Assembly (NCBI GenBank): GCA_943370385.1
Contig: CALRQT020000006.1
Coordinates: 124,001-188,000 of the forward strand
Direction of reading: 5' to 3'
Length of the DNA: 64,000 bases
Origin: BAIKAL-G1 sp943370385
GTDB lineage: Bacteria; Cyanobacteriota; Cyanobacteriia; PCC-6307; Cyanobiaceae
Shown: positions 28,630-38,369 of the stretch, piece after piece
Layout of the letters: every line of letters begins with the position of its first letter
Numbering within the stretch: the first letter of the stretch is position 1
Translations under genes and position numbers: made by a program
Notes under the pieces: generated by a model
Database searches by the model: none
Told to the model about the DNA's origin: nothing
The model's input: the letters and a program-made list of their open reading frames with translations, nothing else

Positions 28630-31079
28630 ACTTGCCCTTGATGTCTAGCCGCCGCGGTTCCTTCCCCATACGCTGCATCCACGATGGTGCTGCACGCGTG
28701 ATTCAACGTCGTTCCAGGCGCTGGCTGAACTGGGTCAGGACAGCTGGCCTGTTCCCCACCCAGGCGCGGGGATCCGTAGCTGGTTTGCTGGTCACTGCGG
28801 TGACCCTGCCAATCACGGTTGTTCTTTTGCAGGCGGCCGGTTTTGGGCCAGGGGCCGCTGGATCCGGGGCTGCTTCCGGGCCCCTGGCCCAGGCAGCGGC
28901 AACAAGCCTCGTAACCGCTAGCCAGCCTGGGCCAGGGGCCCAGCCGGCTCCCCAGGGTGGAGTTCCCCTCTCCCTTTCCCTGCGGCGTAGCGCGGGTGGG
29001 GTGGATGTGGTGATCGAGGGCACGGGGGCGACGCCGGTGTTGCAGCAGGGTCGCAATGGCAACAGCTGGGCTGGCCAGCTGACCACCTCTAGCCCTGCCG
29101 TGCTGCGCTACGGGGCCCAGAACATCTCCCTGCCAGAGGCTGGGATCCAGTCGATCAGCCTGCAAGGCAGCGGATCGACTTATCAGATTCAGGTGGTTCC
29201 CCTGCCGGGCCTGCCCTTGGCCCGGCCCGTGATCGGCGCCGATGGCCGCAACCTGGTGATCAGCTTCAGCACCGTGCCCCAGCTCAGCAGCCAGAGCGCC
29301 CGGCCTGATTTGCGCACCCCTGGCACGGTGCCCCAGGCCACCTATGCCCCGGCTCTGCAGCCCCGGGCGGTGGCGCCCCCCTTGGGTGACATGGCGGTGG
29401 GGAGCATGGTGTTGCGCAATCGCGGCTTCATCAATCTCAAGGGCGAGCCGGTGAGCATGACCGTGCGCAATGCGCCGGCCCGGGAAGTGTTGATGTCCCT
29501 AGCCGAGCGCGGCGGCTATGGATTTGTGTTTGTCAACGGCACCGATAAGGACGGCAAACCTCTTGATGCAGCCTCAAGCCAGGGGGCGCCAGTGTCGATC
29601 TCCTTCCATGGCGAAAAATTTTCTCGGGCCTTCAATTCCGTGTTGCTCAGTGCCGGGCTCCAGGGCAGGCTTGAAGGCAATTTGATTGTCGTGGGTCCGA
29701 ATGTGCTGGGTCAGAGCTTCGGCACCCAGCTTTCAAAGGTCTATCGGCTCAACCAGGCATCAGCCACTTTCGCCGCAGATTATCTCGCCAGCCTGGGGGC
29801 CTCGATCACGAAAGTATCCGTGATCACCAATGCCACCCAGACCGGCACCGCCCAGAGCAACCAGGTGGCCGGTGGCACCACTACCACCCAGACTGAAACC
29901 CAGCGGATCTCCACCACTGAAACCTATGGGGCTGCCACAGGTCCCCTGAAGGGCCTCACCGGCACCACCGATACCCGCCTGCAGACGATCACCCTGGTGG
30001 GTGATCCGATGGTGATTGCTGTGGCAGAGAATTATCTGCGCCAGCTGGATCTGCGCCAGCGGCAGGTGGCGTTATCGGTGAGGATTCTTGATATTAACTT
30101 GCAAAATGACCTTTCTATCAGCAATAGCTTTGCGTTTAAGTATGGCAATAACTTTATTGTCAATGACAATGGAAGATTGATCGGGGCTTGGGGGAATCAA
30201 CTCCCTCCCACATTGGAACAGTTCGGAACTCTTTCTGGTGGGGCTTCTGGCGCTAAGCCGGTTTACAGAACTCTTGCTCCTGGAGAGGAGCGCATTGTGG
30301 AGCCAATTCTTGCGCCAGCCCCAGTTAACCCTGGAAGTGCCTATGCCGCAAATTCCTTTTATAATCTTTTGAATGCCGCTATTACATCGTCTTCGACAAA
30401 GTTATTGGCTTCTCCCACATTGATCTTGACCGATAACCCTGATAGCATCACTGGAGGCGCTTCTGCTGGAGTCGGGGCTGTCGGGTCGGGCGGAGCTATT
30501 TTGGGTCAGGCTTCGATCGGCCGTGAACGTGCCAATGAATCGTTTGTTACTGTTGGCAGCCAGGTGATTGTTAGCTACAGCGCGTCCAGTTCAGGGGGAT
30601 CTGGCTCGGGTTCTAATGTGATTACCTGTACCCCTTCTTTCGGAACTTCAGGTTTGATATTTGGGGCCAGGGTCTTAAAGATTGACGACAATGGCTATGT
30701 AACCTTTAACCTTTCCCCTGGAATTTCGGCCACCACGTCTACTCAAAATGTGGTGGGTTGTGGGCCAATTAATATCCTCAGTGTAAGGCGCCTCGATACT
30801 GGCTCGGTAAGGGTCCGCGACGGGCAAACCCTCATTCTAACTGGGGTGATTTCTGACCTCAATGCCCAAGTTTCCACCAAGTGGCCAATTCTTGGTGATC
30901 TGCCCCTGATTGGTCAGTTCTTCCGCAGTTCGGGGAATACTCGAGAAAAGCGTGAATTAGTGATCATGGTGACTCCTCGCATCATCAATGACACCGAAGG
31001 TGGCACTTATGGCTACGGCTACCAGCCTACTACCACCGAGTCAAGGCAGATGATGGGGTCCAATCAAGGCAGTCTCTGA
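28626..31079 (+). CDS. pilQ: Type IV pilus secretin PilQ
   Basis: 817 residues, ATG 28626 overlapping pilO. N-terminal AMIN-like repeats (SLSLRRSAGGVDVVIEGTGATPV; SISLQGSGSTYQIQVVPL) precede an STN/N0-N1 region (EPVSMTVRNAPAREVLMSLAERGGYGFVFV) and the secretin core (VALSVRILDINLQNDLSISNSFAFKYG ... VRVRDGQTLILTGVISD ... WPILGDLPLIGQFFRSSGNTREKRELVIMVTPRII). It forms the outer-membrane pore for pili, used for motility and DNA uptake. The 3' half (about 30080-31000) is clearly more AT-rich than the 5' half. Confidence 0.93.
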   Translation: MNLPLMSSRRGSFPIRCIHDGAARVIQRRSRRWLNWVRTAGLFPTQARGSVAGLLVTAVTLPITVVLLQAAGFGPGAAGSGAASGPLAQAAATSLVTASQPGPGAQPAPQGGVPLSLSLRRSAGGVDVVIEGTGATPVLQQGRNGNSWAGQLTTSSPAVLRYGAQNISLPEAGIQSISLQGSGSTYQIQVVPLPGLPLARPVIGADGRNLVISFSTVPQLSSQSARPDLRTPGTVPQATYAPALQPRAVAPPLGDMAVGSMVLRNRGFINLKGEPVSMTVRNAPAREVLMSLAERGGYGFVFVNGTDKDGKPLDAASSQGAPVSISFHGEKFSRAFNSVLLSAGLQGRLEGNLIVVGPNVLGQSFGTQLSKVYRLNQASATFAADYLASLGASITKVSVITNATQTGTAQSNQVAGGTTTTQTETQRISTTETYGAATGPLKGLTGTTDTRLQTITLVGDPMVIAVAENYLRQLDLRQRQVALSVRILDINLQNDLSISNSFAFKYGNNFIVNDNGRLIGAWGNQLPPTLEQFGTLSGGASGAKPVYRTLAPGEERIVEPILAPAPVNPGSAYAANSFYNLLNAAITSSSTKLLASPTLILTDNPDSITGGASAGVGAVGSGGAILGQASIGRERANESFVTVGSQVIVSYSASSSGGSGSGSNVITCTPSFGTSGLIFGARVLKIDDNGYVTFNLSPGISATTSTQNVVGCGPINILSVRRLDTGSVRVRDGQTLILTGVISDLNAQVSTKWPILGDLPLIGQFFRSSGNTREKRELVIMVTPRIINDTEGGTYGYGYQPTTTESRQMMGSNQGSL

Positions 31080-31172
31080 GCCTCGTTAAGTTGCTGCCTT
31101 AAGTCTTCGGACCTGGCCTTACCGCTGGGAGCATGGGAACTGCTTGGGCCTGGGGAACTGGTGGGGCCTGGC

Positions 31173-32018
31173 TCAGAGTCCCACCGGCACAAGGACCTTG
31201 GCGGCCAGGGGCGCCAGGAATTGGAAGGCGGCCAATGCCCCACCCACCATTTGGGAGCCCATGCCGTTGCCTGATTGTTTCGGTGCTTTGGGATCTTCCA
31301 GCAGTAGTTGGGAGGCTTTTTTGAGTTGCTGGGCCTCAATCGGATCGCCCATGCGTTCATAAAGGACACTGGCGAAGTTGAAGTCTTGAGCCGCCAGATT
31401 TGTTTTGCCCTGTTCGCTGCGGGCGATGCCGCGGGCGATCCAGCTAATGGCCGCATCCGGTAATTGGCGGATTGCTTCGCCGAAGAACTGTTCTGCCTGG
31501 GGATAGCGGCCCTGGGTGGCTTCGGCCACTCCCGCGTTATGCAGGGCCGCGTAGCCCAGCTGGCCCAGGTCCAGGCCTCGGGCCTGCTGCCAGTGGCTTT
31601 GGGCCAGGCCATTGCGATCCAGCAGGGCCCCGGTAAGGTCAGCTTCGCGCAGGTCGGTGCCCAGCAGCAGGGCACCCCGCAGGTCGGCGCCCCGCAGGGA
31701 GGCCCCAGCCAGGCTGGTGAAGCTCAGGTCGGCGCCCGTGAGGTTGGCGCCATCCAGTTGGGCGCCGCTGAGGTTGGCCCGCTGCAGCTTGGCCTGGTGG
31801 AGGTTGGCGTCGCGTAGGTCTGCATGGACCAGATCGGCATCCTGCAGGGCGCAGCGGGGGCATCCATGCCGTTCGAACAGGCGCAGGACCTGGGCTGGAT
31901 CGGCGGCCCAGGCTGGGCAAACGGGCAGCGTGGAGGCCCCGACCAGGACCCCCAGCAGGGCTACCAGGGCCAGGGGCCGTTGGCGGGGTGTCTGGGGAAG
32001 CAGGCGCGGCAGCGTCAT
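31173..32018 (-). CDS. Exported pentapeptide-repeat protein with TPR-like tail
   Basis: 281 residues from ATG 32018. A signal or anchor segment (PLALVALLGVLVGASTLPVCPAWA) precedes a short Cys pair (HGCPRCALQ). Around fourteen A(D/N)LxxA pentapeptides follow (ADLVHADLRDANLHQAKLQ ... LREADLTGALL). After about residue 150 a TPR-like region follows (AALHNAGVAEATQGRYPQAEQFFGEAIRQLP), then a hydrophobic end. The start overlaps the stop of the transglutaminase gene by four bases, so it is the last gene of that operon. The longer frame upstream is a shadow of the transglutaminase gene. The role is unknown. Confidence 0.85.
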   Translation of the reverse strand: MTLPRLLPQTPRQRPLALVALLGVLVGASTLPVCPAWAADPAQVLRLFERHGCPRCALQDADLVHADLRDANLHQAKLQRANLSGAQLDGANLTGADLSFTSLAGASLRGADLRGALLLGTDLREADLTGALLDRNGLAQSHWQQARGLDLGQLGYAALHNAGVAEATQGRYPQAEQFFGEAIRQLPDAAISWIARGIARSEQGKTNLAAQDFNFASVLYERMGDPIEAQQLKKASQLLLEDPKAPKQSGNGMGSQMVGGALAAFQFLAPLAAKVLVPVGL

Positions 32019-33877
32019 CGGTGCTCCGGCGAATGGGGTCGTTCTACCGGTCTGCGCTTGAGTCGGGTGGTGGCAGCAGCCAGCTCGCGATCCGCTGCCC
32101 CTAGGGCCCGAGCCAGGTCGCGCATCTGGCCCTGGGGGGCGAAACGCAGGCGTTCGTAACTGCTCCGAAGCTGCTCCAGGCCCTTGGCTAGCTCCGGAAG
32201 CTGGTCCGCTGCCCGTTGGCAGAAGGCCGACAGGTTTTCTCCTGGTTGGGGCACCAGGTTGAAGCGTGCCAAGCGGTTGAGGCTGCGATCGAGCTGGCGC
32301 CGCTGCTGGTTTTGGCGGGGGGTCGCGCGCAGTAGCCCCAGAATCCCCACCGCCAGGGTCAGGGCGAAGGCCATGCCTACCACCAGCACCATCCCCTGCC
32401 AGCTGCGGAACGGGCCCAGCCAGCGCTGCATCAGTGCATCCTGGCTGGAGTGGTCGTAGTGGAGCAGTTGGCTCCAGGCCAGGTCGAGGTTGGTCCAGCT
32501 GCGGGTCAGGGGCCGCAGCCAGGGCAGGCCCTGGCGCAGCAGGCCCAGGTCGGCCGACTGGCCCGCCAGCCCTGAGAGCAGCCCGCCTCGGATCCGGGCC
32601 GGGGCCACCCAGGCGGTGGGATCGATGCGCACCCAGCCCTGATCCGCCAGCCACACCTCACTCCAGGCATGGGCGTCCTGCTGGAGCACTTCCAGGTAGC
32701 CCCGGCCCCAGAGGTTGGCGGGAACCCAGCTGCCCCCCTGGTAACCCACCACCACCCGGGCCGGCACCCCGGCCGCCCGCATCAGGTCGGTGAAGGCGCT
32801 GGCGAAGTGTTCGCAGAAGCCGGCCCGGGTGTTGAAGAGGAACTGATCCAGGGGGGCGACGTCCCCGAGGGCCGGGGGCTGGAGCGTGTAGCGGAAGGGC
32901 TGCTCCTGGAACAGGGCCTGGGCCGCGGCCAGCCGCTGCAGCGGCGGGAGCTGTTGGCGCCAGCCCTCGGCCAGGGCTTCCAGCTGGGGGTTGCTGCCGG
33001 CGGCGAAGTTCAGGTCGGAGCGCGAGGGGGGGTGTCGTTGCCAGGCGGGCGTCTGGTCGCTGGTGGTCAGCACGTAGCGGCGGCGCTCCAGGGTTTGCCA
33101 GGGGCCGAGCAGTTCGCCTTTAGGGGTTTTGGTGATTTGGGGGTTGAGGGGCACGCCACTGCCCCCCCAAGGCAGGGCGCTAATGGGGGAGGGCTCCACG
33201 AGCCAAAGTTCTTGGCCCGTTCCCGCTGGGGCTGGCGCAGGGGGCGACCAAGACTGCGAAGGGCTCGCCGGCGAGCTGGCGCTCCAGCGCTGGCCATCGA
33301 AGCGATCGAGCACCCGCACCCGCCAGTAACGCTGGTCGGCCGGGGGCAAGTCCTTCTCCCGGTTCGGACTCAGCCGGAGGGCTGGCGAGGGGTCCTGGGC
33401 GAGATGGGCGATGGAGCCTGGATCCAGCTGGTCGCTGAGGCCGGTTTGGGCCCGCCCCAGCTCGGCATAGGGCCAGAGGGGCCCCAGGCGGGGCATGAAC
33501 ACAAACAGGAGCGCCAGCAGGGGTAGGCAAACCACCAGCAGCTGCACACTGCGGCTGAGGATCTGGCGCAGGTTGCTTGCGCCCCTCCCTTCCTGCGCCA
33601 GCAGGCCAGCGATCAGCACCAGGCCCGTGGCGCCCTGCAGCAGGCCATGCCCCAGGCTTGGATTCAGGCCCGCCAACACCCCAAGGGCAATCAGTTGGGC
33701 CAGGAGGGCCCGGCGCAGGTCGGCCGGCCGGCGGGCATTGCGCACCTTGAGGATGGCCATCAGCACCAGCGTGAGGCTGCCCCAACTGAGCGGGCTTTCC
33801 CAATCGCAACCCAGCAACTGGAGTCCCAGCAAGCTGAGGCTGAGGATCTGCAGGCGGCGGGCCAGGGGTTCGATCAC
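32015..33877 (-). CDS. Membrane transglutaminase-like protein (DUF3488/TgpA type)
   Basis: 620 residues. About six N-terminal membrane helices precede a periplasmic domain and a transglutaminase-like core. The core has a catalytic Cys in AGFCEHFASAFTDLMRAAGVPARVVVGYQGG, His in QQDAHAWSEVWL and Asp in WVRIDPTAWVAP. A further helix (VLVVGMAFALTLAVGILGLL) and a cytoplasmic DUF4129-like tail close it. The MoxR-DUF58-transglutaminase order is a widespread conserved cluster. Substrates are unknown. It overlaps both neighbours by four bases. Confidence 0.9.
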   Translation of the reverse strand: MIEPLARRLQILSLSLLGLQLLGCDWESPLSWGSLTLVLMAILKVRNARRPADLRRALLAQLIALGVLAGLNPSLGHGLLQGATGLVLIAGLLAQEGRGASNLRQILSRSVQLLVVCLPLLALLFVFMPRLGPLWPYAELGRAQTGLSDQLDPGSIAHLAQDPSPALRLSPNREKDLPPADQRYWRVRVLDRFDGQRWSASSPASPSQSWSPPAPAPAGTGQELWLVEPSPISALPWGGSGVPLNPQITKTPKGELLGPWQTLERRRYVLTTSDQTPAWQRHPPSRSDLNFAAGSNPQLEALAEGWRQQLPPLQRLAAAQALFQEQPFRYTLQPPALGDVAPLDQFLFNTRAGFCEHFASAFTDLMRAAGVPARVVVGYQGGSWVPANLWGRGYLEVLQQDAHAWSEVWLADQGWVRIDPTAWVAPARIRGGLLSGLAGQSADLGLLRQGLPWLRPLTRSWTNLDLAWSQLLHYDHSSQDALMQRWLGPFRSWQGMVLVVGMAFALTLAVGILGLLRATPRQNQQRRQLDRSLNRLARFNLVPQPGENLSAFCQRAADQLPELAKGLEQLRSSYERLRFAPQGQMRDLARALGAADRELAAATTRLKRRPVERPHSPEHR

Positions 33878-34893
33878 GGTGGCGCCAGGGCAAGGGCTGT
33901 GAGGCAGCGCTTCAGCTGGGTGGCCCCTGCGCCGGCGGTGATCGTCTGGTCTCCGAGCACCAGGCCATAGCTCTCGCCACTGGCCGCTAGCTGCCAGATC
34001 CGGGCGCTGAGGTGTTCGAGGGATTGCTCCCGCGGCAGGGTGGGGTCCGGCGCCAGCAGGTGGGCGCGGGGTTGGGGATCGGCAAAGCGTTTGGCGTAGC
34101 GCTCGCCGCTGCGGGCCAGTTGCTTCCAGGCCAGGCGGGCGAGCCCCTCCTCGGGCCGGTGGGGGGTCAGTTCGCGCCAGTGTTCGCTGCCTCTGGCCTG
34201 GTCATCGGCGCCGCCTTGGGCCTGGTCTCGCTCCCTGGTCTGGGGCCAATCCAGCTCCAGCACTGGCCCGGGCCGGCGGGCTGGATACACGAGCTGGGGG
34301 GCGGGAGGATCCCAGAGGGTCCAACACAGCAATAGGCCGAGGGGCGCACTGGATTGCAGACGCAGGCGCCCGGGGGTTTGCAGGCCCCGCTGGCTGGGGC
34401 GCCACGGTATCGCCAGCCACTGCTGGCCCGGGTCCAGGTTGCCGCTCCAGCAGAGGGCGGGTTCGGATCGGCGGAAGCGGGCCTCCAGGCTCAGTCGTTG
34501 TTCGCGACTTGTGGCCAGTACCGGATAGCTGAGCAACTCCCCGGCAAAACCCGGCGCCGGACTGCCGCACCGCAGCTCCAGGCCCTGGAGGTTGAACTGG
34601 GTGAGATAGGGCGCCAGCAGGAATAGGCCTAGCAACAGGTAGGCCAGCAAGGCCCCGTGGCTGCTGCCCTGGACGCCCAGGATGAATAACACGACGCAAC
34701 TCAGCAGCCACAACCAGCCGAAGCCGCTCGGCAAGATGTAAAGCGTGCGCAGCCCAAGCCGATGGTTGGCCCTGCGGTGGCGCCGAATCAGGCGGTCTGG
34801 AAAGGGCTCCGGGAGCAGTTCAGGACATGGTTGGGGGATCGTCTCGGGGATTGGGCTAGGAGCGGGCCTGGGCCGGGTCAGGGCGCTAGCCAT
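33874..34893 (-). CDS. DUF58 family membrane protein
   Basis: 339 residues. A Pro-rich N-terminus precedes two membrane helices (LWLLSCVVLFILGVQGSS, ALLAYLLLGLFLLAPYL). A beta-rich region follows, then the DUF58/vWA-like part (ELTPHRPEEGLARLAWKQLARSGERYAKRF). The canonical DUF58 'YxxGDxxRxIDWxxxAR' box is loose here (RPEEGLARLAWKQLAR). It is associated with MoxR ATPases in a putative chaperone-like complex. Its stop overlaps the transglutaminase start, and it begins one base after the MoxR stop. Confidence 0.82.
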   Translation of the reverse strand: MASALTRPRPAPSPIPETIPQPCPELLPEPFPDRLIRRHRRANHRLGLRTLYILPSGFGWLWLLSCVVLFILGVQGSSHGALLAYLLLGLFLLAPYLTQFNLQGLELRCGSPAPGFAGELLSYPVLATSREQRLSLEARFRRSEPALCWSGNLDPGQQWLAIPWRPSQRGLQTPGRLRLQSSAPLGLLLCWTLWDPPAPQLVYPARRPGPVLELDWPQTRERDQAQGGADDQARGSEHWRELTPHRPEEGLARLAWKQLARSGERYAKRFADPQPRAHLLAPDPTLPREQSLEHLSARIWQLAASGESYGLVLGDQTITAGAGATQLKRCLTALALAPP

Positions 34894-35802
34894 CTAACGG
34901 ATCGCCTCGACGGCGGTGAGCAGTTGGCGGCTGAAGCCCCCCGGATCCTGGGCCGGCCGGCCGCCATCCAGCCGATGTTCCGCCACCGCCGGGAACACCG
35001 CCTGGACATCGGCAGGAACCACAAAGCTGCGGCCTTCGAGCAGGGCCCAGGCCCGGGCCGCCGCCACCAAGGCACGGCCGGCCCGGGGCGACAGAGGCGT
35101 GCCCGTGGCCAGGCCCCCCTGGCGACTGGCGGCCAGCAGGTCGAGCACGTAGTCGATGAGGGCCGGCTCGCAGGCCAGCCGGCTGGCCTGCTGTTGCAGC
35201 TCCTCGAGTCCTTCCGGTTCGATTACGGCCGCCAGGTTGGCGAGGGGCGTGCTCTGGCCTGCCAGCAGGGCGGCCTCCGCCTGGCGGGGCGGGAAGCCAA
35301 GGCTGAGTCGCATGGCAAAGCGGTCCAGCTGGGATTCGGGCAGGGGCGAGGTGCCGGCCTGATCGAGGCCGTTCTGGGTGGCGATCACACAGAACGGCTT
35401 GGGCAGGTGGTGGCTGGTGCCATCAACGCTCACCCTCCCGGCGGCCATGGCTTCCAAGAGGGCGCTCTGGCAGCGGGGGCTGGCCCGGTTGATCTCATCG
35501 GCCAGCAATACCTGGCTGAACAGGGGCCCGGGCTCGAAGCGGAACTGGCCCAGGTGTTGGTCGAACAGGCGCAGGCCGGTGAGGTCAGCGGGCAGCAGGT
35601 CGCTGGTGAAGTGGACGCGGCGAAAGGCCAGGCCGAAACTGCGGGCCAGGGCCTCGGCCAGGGTGGTTTTGCCGACGCCCGGGAAGTCTTCGATCAGCAG
35701 GTGGCCGCCCGCCACCAGGCAGGCCACCGCCAGCCGCACCTGGTCGTGTTTACCCAGGAGGACGCCGTTGATCTGGGAAAGGACCTGGTGCAGGGAACCC
35801 AT
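34894..35802 (-). CDS. MoxR-family AAA+ ATPase
   Basis: 302 residues from ATG 35802 (MGSLHQVLSQINGVLLGKHDQVRLAV). Walker A is HLLIEDFPGVGKTTLAEALA and Walker B is VLLADEINRASPRCQSALLEAM. Sensor 1 is VIATQNGLDQAGTSPLPESQLDRF, followed by the lid domain (ALVAAARAWALLEGRSFVVPADVQAVFPAVAEHRL). It heads the minus-strand MoxR-DUF58-transglutaminase-pentapeptide operon. The longer frame to 36099 reads into the cobD leader and is not used. Confidence 0.93.
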   Translation of the reverse strand: MGSLHQVLSQINGVLLGKHDQVRLAVACLVAGGHLLIEDFPGVGKTTLAEALARSFGLAFRRVHFTSDLLPADLTGLRLFDQHLGQFRFEPGPLFSQVLLADEINRASPRCQSALLEAMAAGRVSVDGTSHHLPKPFCVIATQNGLDQAGTSPLPESQLDRFAMRLSLGFPPRQAEAALLAGQSTPLANLAAVIEPEGLEELQQQASRLACEPALIDYVLDLLAASRQGGLATGTPLSPRAGRALVAAARAWALLEGRSFVVPADVQAVFPAVAEHRLDGGRPAQDPGGFSRQLLTAVEAIR

Positions 35803-35870
35803 GGCCTGGGGCAATTCGGTCCAAGCTAGGCAGGATGCGGGTGCTACCCCGCGGTCTTCGCCTCTGACAT

Positions 35871-35904
35871 GTCTTCTTAGCTGACTGGTCTTCTTGGCTG
35901 ACTG
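35871..35904. repeat. 17-bp direct repeat upstream of moxR
   Basis: GTCTTCTTAGCTGACTG (35871-35887) is followed immediately by GTCTTCTTGGCTGACTG (35888-35904), with one difference. It lies in the divergent region between moxR and the cobD-like gene. Confidence 0.8.
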
Positions 35905-36045
35905 GTTTGTGCCAATGGCTGGATTGCGTCGTTGACAGGGCTTGGCTCTGGAGCTGGGACTGGGTCCCTGGCCAGCTCTGAGATGGCGTTTGCAATTGGA
36001 ACTGGGTGCGGACCTGAGGGCTGGCCTGGGCCTTTGACTGGGGCG

Positions 36046-37164
36046 ATGCAAGGGTTTCCCCCGGGCGCTGGGTCCAGCGCCGCCCCGCCCGCCCGCCATG
36101 GCGGCAACCTGGCCCAGGCGGCCGAGCGGCTCGGCTGCCGGCCTGGCCAGATCCTGGATGCCAGCGCCTCCCTGGTGCCCTTCGGCCCGCCCCTAGCCCT
36201 GCGGGCGGCCCTGCTGGCGGCGCCCCTGCGCCCCTACCCCGACCGGGACCAAACCAGCCTCCGCCGCGCCCTGGCCCGCCACCACGGGCTCGAACCCGGG
36301 CAGGTTCTGCCCGGCAATGGCGCCGCCGAACTGTTCACCTGGGCGGCCCGGGACGCCGCCGCCACCGGCTGCAGCCTGCTGAGCGCTCCGGGCTTCGCCG
36401 ATTACCAGCGGGCCCTGGCCTGCTGGGGTGGCGCAAGGCGCGACTGGTCCTTGCCGTTGCAGTGGCCTGGCCCCGGCCCCCAGGCCTTCCCGCTCGGCCC
36501 AGCAGAGGCGGCTGGGGCCGAGACCCTCTGGATCACCAACCCCCACAACCCCACCGGCCAGCTTTGGAGCCGCGCCAGCCTCGAACCCCTGCTGGAGCGC
36601 TTCGCCCTCGTGATCTGCGATGAGGCCTTCCTCTCTTTGGTGCCCGGCGGCGAGGCCCAGTCGTTGATTCCCCTGGTGGCCCGCCACCCCAACCTGGTGG
36701 TGATCCGCAGCCTCACCAAGCTGTTTGCCATCGCCGGCCTGCGCCTCGGCTACGCCGTGGCCGATCCCCAGCGCCTGGCCCGCTGGGCCGCCTGGCGCGA
36801 CCCCTGGCCCGTCAATAGCTTGGCCGGGGCCGTGGGTGAAATCGCCCTGGAGCAGGGGCGCTGGATCCACCGCGTGCAGACCTGGGTGGGTGCGGAGGGT
36901 CCCTGGCTGGGCCAACGGTTGGCCCAACTGCCGGGGCTGGTGCCCCTGCCTTCGGCGGCCAATTTCCTGCTGGTGCGTGGCGAGCGGGGGGGGCAGCCCT
37001 GGTCGTTGGAGCCCCTGCGGCTGGCCCTAGAGCACCGTCACCGGATCCTGCTGCGCGATTGCCGCTCCTTTATCGGCCTCGATGCCAGCTGGCTGCGGCT
37101 TGGCCTCCAAGACCGCCGCGGTAACCGGAGGCTGCTGCGGGCCCTGGGGCAGGAACTGGGCTAG
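36046..37164 (+). CDS. cobD: Threonine-phosphate decarboxylase-like aminotransferase (CobD)
   Basis: 372 residues from ATG 36046. A fold-type I PLP enzyme of the CobD/HisC group: RHGGNLAQAAERLGC near the N-terminus, LDASASLVPFGPP, YPDRDQTSLRRALARHHGL, NPHNPTGQLWS, VICDEAFLSLVPG and the PLP-lysine motif VIRSLTKLFAIAGLRLGYA. It makes (R)-1-aminopropan-2-ol phosphate for (pseudo)cobalamin, an expected activity in picocyanobacteria. Histidinol-phosphate aminotransferase is the alternative. Starts at 35932 or 35983 would add a low-complexity tail. Convergent with murG. Confidence 0.85.
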   Translation: MQGFPPGAGSSAAPPARHGGNLAQAAERLGCRPGQILDASASLVPFGPPLALRAALLAAPLRPYPDRDQTSLRRALARHHGLEPGQVLPGNGAAELFTWAARDAAATGCSLLSAPGFADYQRALACWGGARRDWSLPLQWPGPGPQAFPLGPAEAAGAETLWITNPHNPTGQLWSRASLEPLLERFALVICDEAFLSLVPGGEAQSLIPLVARHPNLVVIRSLTKLFAIAGLRLGYAVADPQRLARWAAWRDPWPVNSLAGAVGEIALEQGRWIHRVQTWVGAEGPWLGQRLAQLPGLVPLPSAANFLLVRGERGGQPWSLEPLRLALEHRHRILLRDCRSFIGLDASWLRLGLQDRRGNRRLLRALGQELG

Positions 37165-37185
37165 GGCCCAATGCCCTGCCTGCGA

Positions 37186-38304
37186 TCAATTCCTGGCCCC
37201 AACCAGCCCTTGGAGGACCTGGGCCAGGTGCCGGTCGGCGTCCCGCTGGGCCAGCCGCCCCATGCCCCGCCGCAGCTCCAGCAGGGGATCGAGGCTGCGC
37301 CCCGCGCGCGCCGGTTCCCCGCCCGCTTCCACCCGCCGCAGCCGGGGACCGAGCAGGCGCCAGATCGCCCGCTCCAGGGGCGGTTCGCCCGGGGGGTGTT
37401 GCAACACAATCACCGCCGCCCCAACCGCAGCGGCCGCGGCGGCGTTGGCCTCCTGGTGGCCGTCGGCCGCGGCGGGGAAGGGCACCAGGATGGCCGGGGT
37501 GCCACCCACGGCCAGTTCGCTGAGGCTGCCGGCCCCGGCGCGGCTGATCACCAGGTCAACGTGTTGCAGCAGGCCTGCCACTTCATGGCTGAAGGGCAAA
37601 TCGACGTAGGCCGGGTGCTGGAACTGGCCCGAGGCGCCATCGTTGCTGCCGCTGAGGTGCACGACCCGGCAGCCGGCCGCTAGGAGGCGGGGCAGCAGGG
37701 GACGCACCATGCGGTTGAGTCCCACCGCCCCCTGGCTACCCCCCATCACCAGCAGCAGGGGCCCCTCGCCGGCGGGCACCCAGGCCGGCAGGGGGGCGGG
37801 CTCCAGAAAGGCCTGCCGCACCGGGGTCCCGGTGACGACAGGCTGGCAGCCCCGCAGTTGGCCAGCGGCCTCGGGCAGGCCCAGGGCCACCTGGCTGCAG
37901 AGGCGCCCCAGCAGCCGGGTCACCCGGCCCGGCACGGCGTTGGATTCGTGCAACACCACCGGAACCCCGCACCAGCGGGCCGCCAGGATCGCCGGTGCGG
38001 CGATGTAGCCGCCGGTGCTGAACACCAGATCCACCCCTTCGCGGCGGATCAGGCGGCGCACCCTGCCGGTGGCGGCGAGCAGGCGCAGCAGTTGCCACAG
38101 TTTTTTCAGGCCCCGGCCCTGGAGGCCGCCGGCCCGAATCGTATGCAGGGGAAAGCGGCTGGGCACCAGCTCCCGTTCCAGCCGGTCCGGCACCCCCAGC
38201 CAATGGATCGACCAGTCCGGCGGTAGGGCCTCGGCCACGGCCAGGGCGGGGAACAGGTGACCCCCGGTTCCGCTGGCGGCAATCAGGAGCCGAGTCATGG
38301 ACAT
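37186..38304 (-). CDS. murG: UDP-GlcNAc:lipid I N-acetylglucosaminyltransferase MurG
   Basis: Makes lipid II from lipid I at the inner face of the plasma membrane. 372 residues of GT28 fold. It has LLIAASGTGGHLFPALAVAEAL (donor-phosphate G loop; usually GGTGGH), VFSTGGYIAAPAILAA, VVLHESNAVPGRVTRLL, LLLVMGGSQGAVGLNRMV, and the UDP-GlcNAc site VISRAGAGSLSELAVGGTPAILVPFPAAADGHQEANA. Full length with a normal start. Confidence 0.96.
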   Translation of the reverse strand: MSMTRLLIAASGTGGHLFPALAVAEALPPDWSIHWLGVPDRLERELVPSRFPLHTIRAGGLQGRGLKKLWQLLRLLAATGRVRRLIRREGVDLVFSTGGYIAAPAILAARWCGVPVVLHESNAVPGRVTRLLGRLCSQVALGLPEAAGQLRGCQPVVTGTPVRQAFLEPAPLPAWVPAGEGPLLLVMGGSQGAVGLNRMVRPLLPRLLAAGCRVVHLSGSNDGASGQFQHPAYVDLPFSHEVAGLLQHVDLVISRAGAGSLSELAVGGTPAILVPFPAAADGHQEANAAAAAAVGAAVIVLQHPPGEPPLERAIWRLLGPRLRRVEAGGEPARAGRSLDPLLELRRGMGRLAQRDADRHLAQVLQGLVGARN

Positions 38305-38369
38305 CTGCAGCGGTGCCTGGCGCCCGAGCCGGGCGGCCCTAACTTAAAAGCCGGCCCGTGTGCTCGTTC

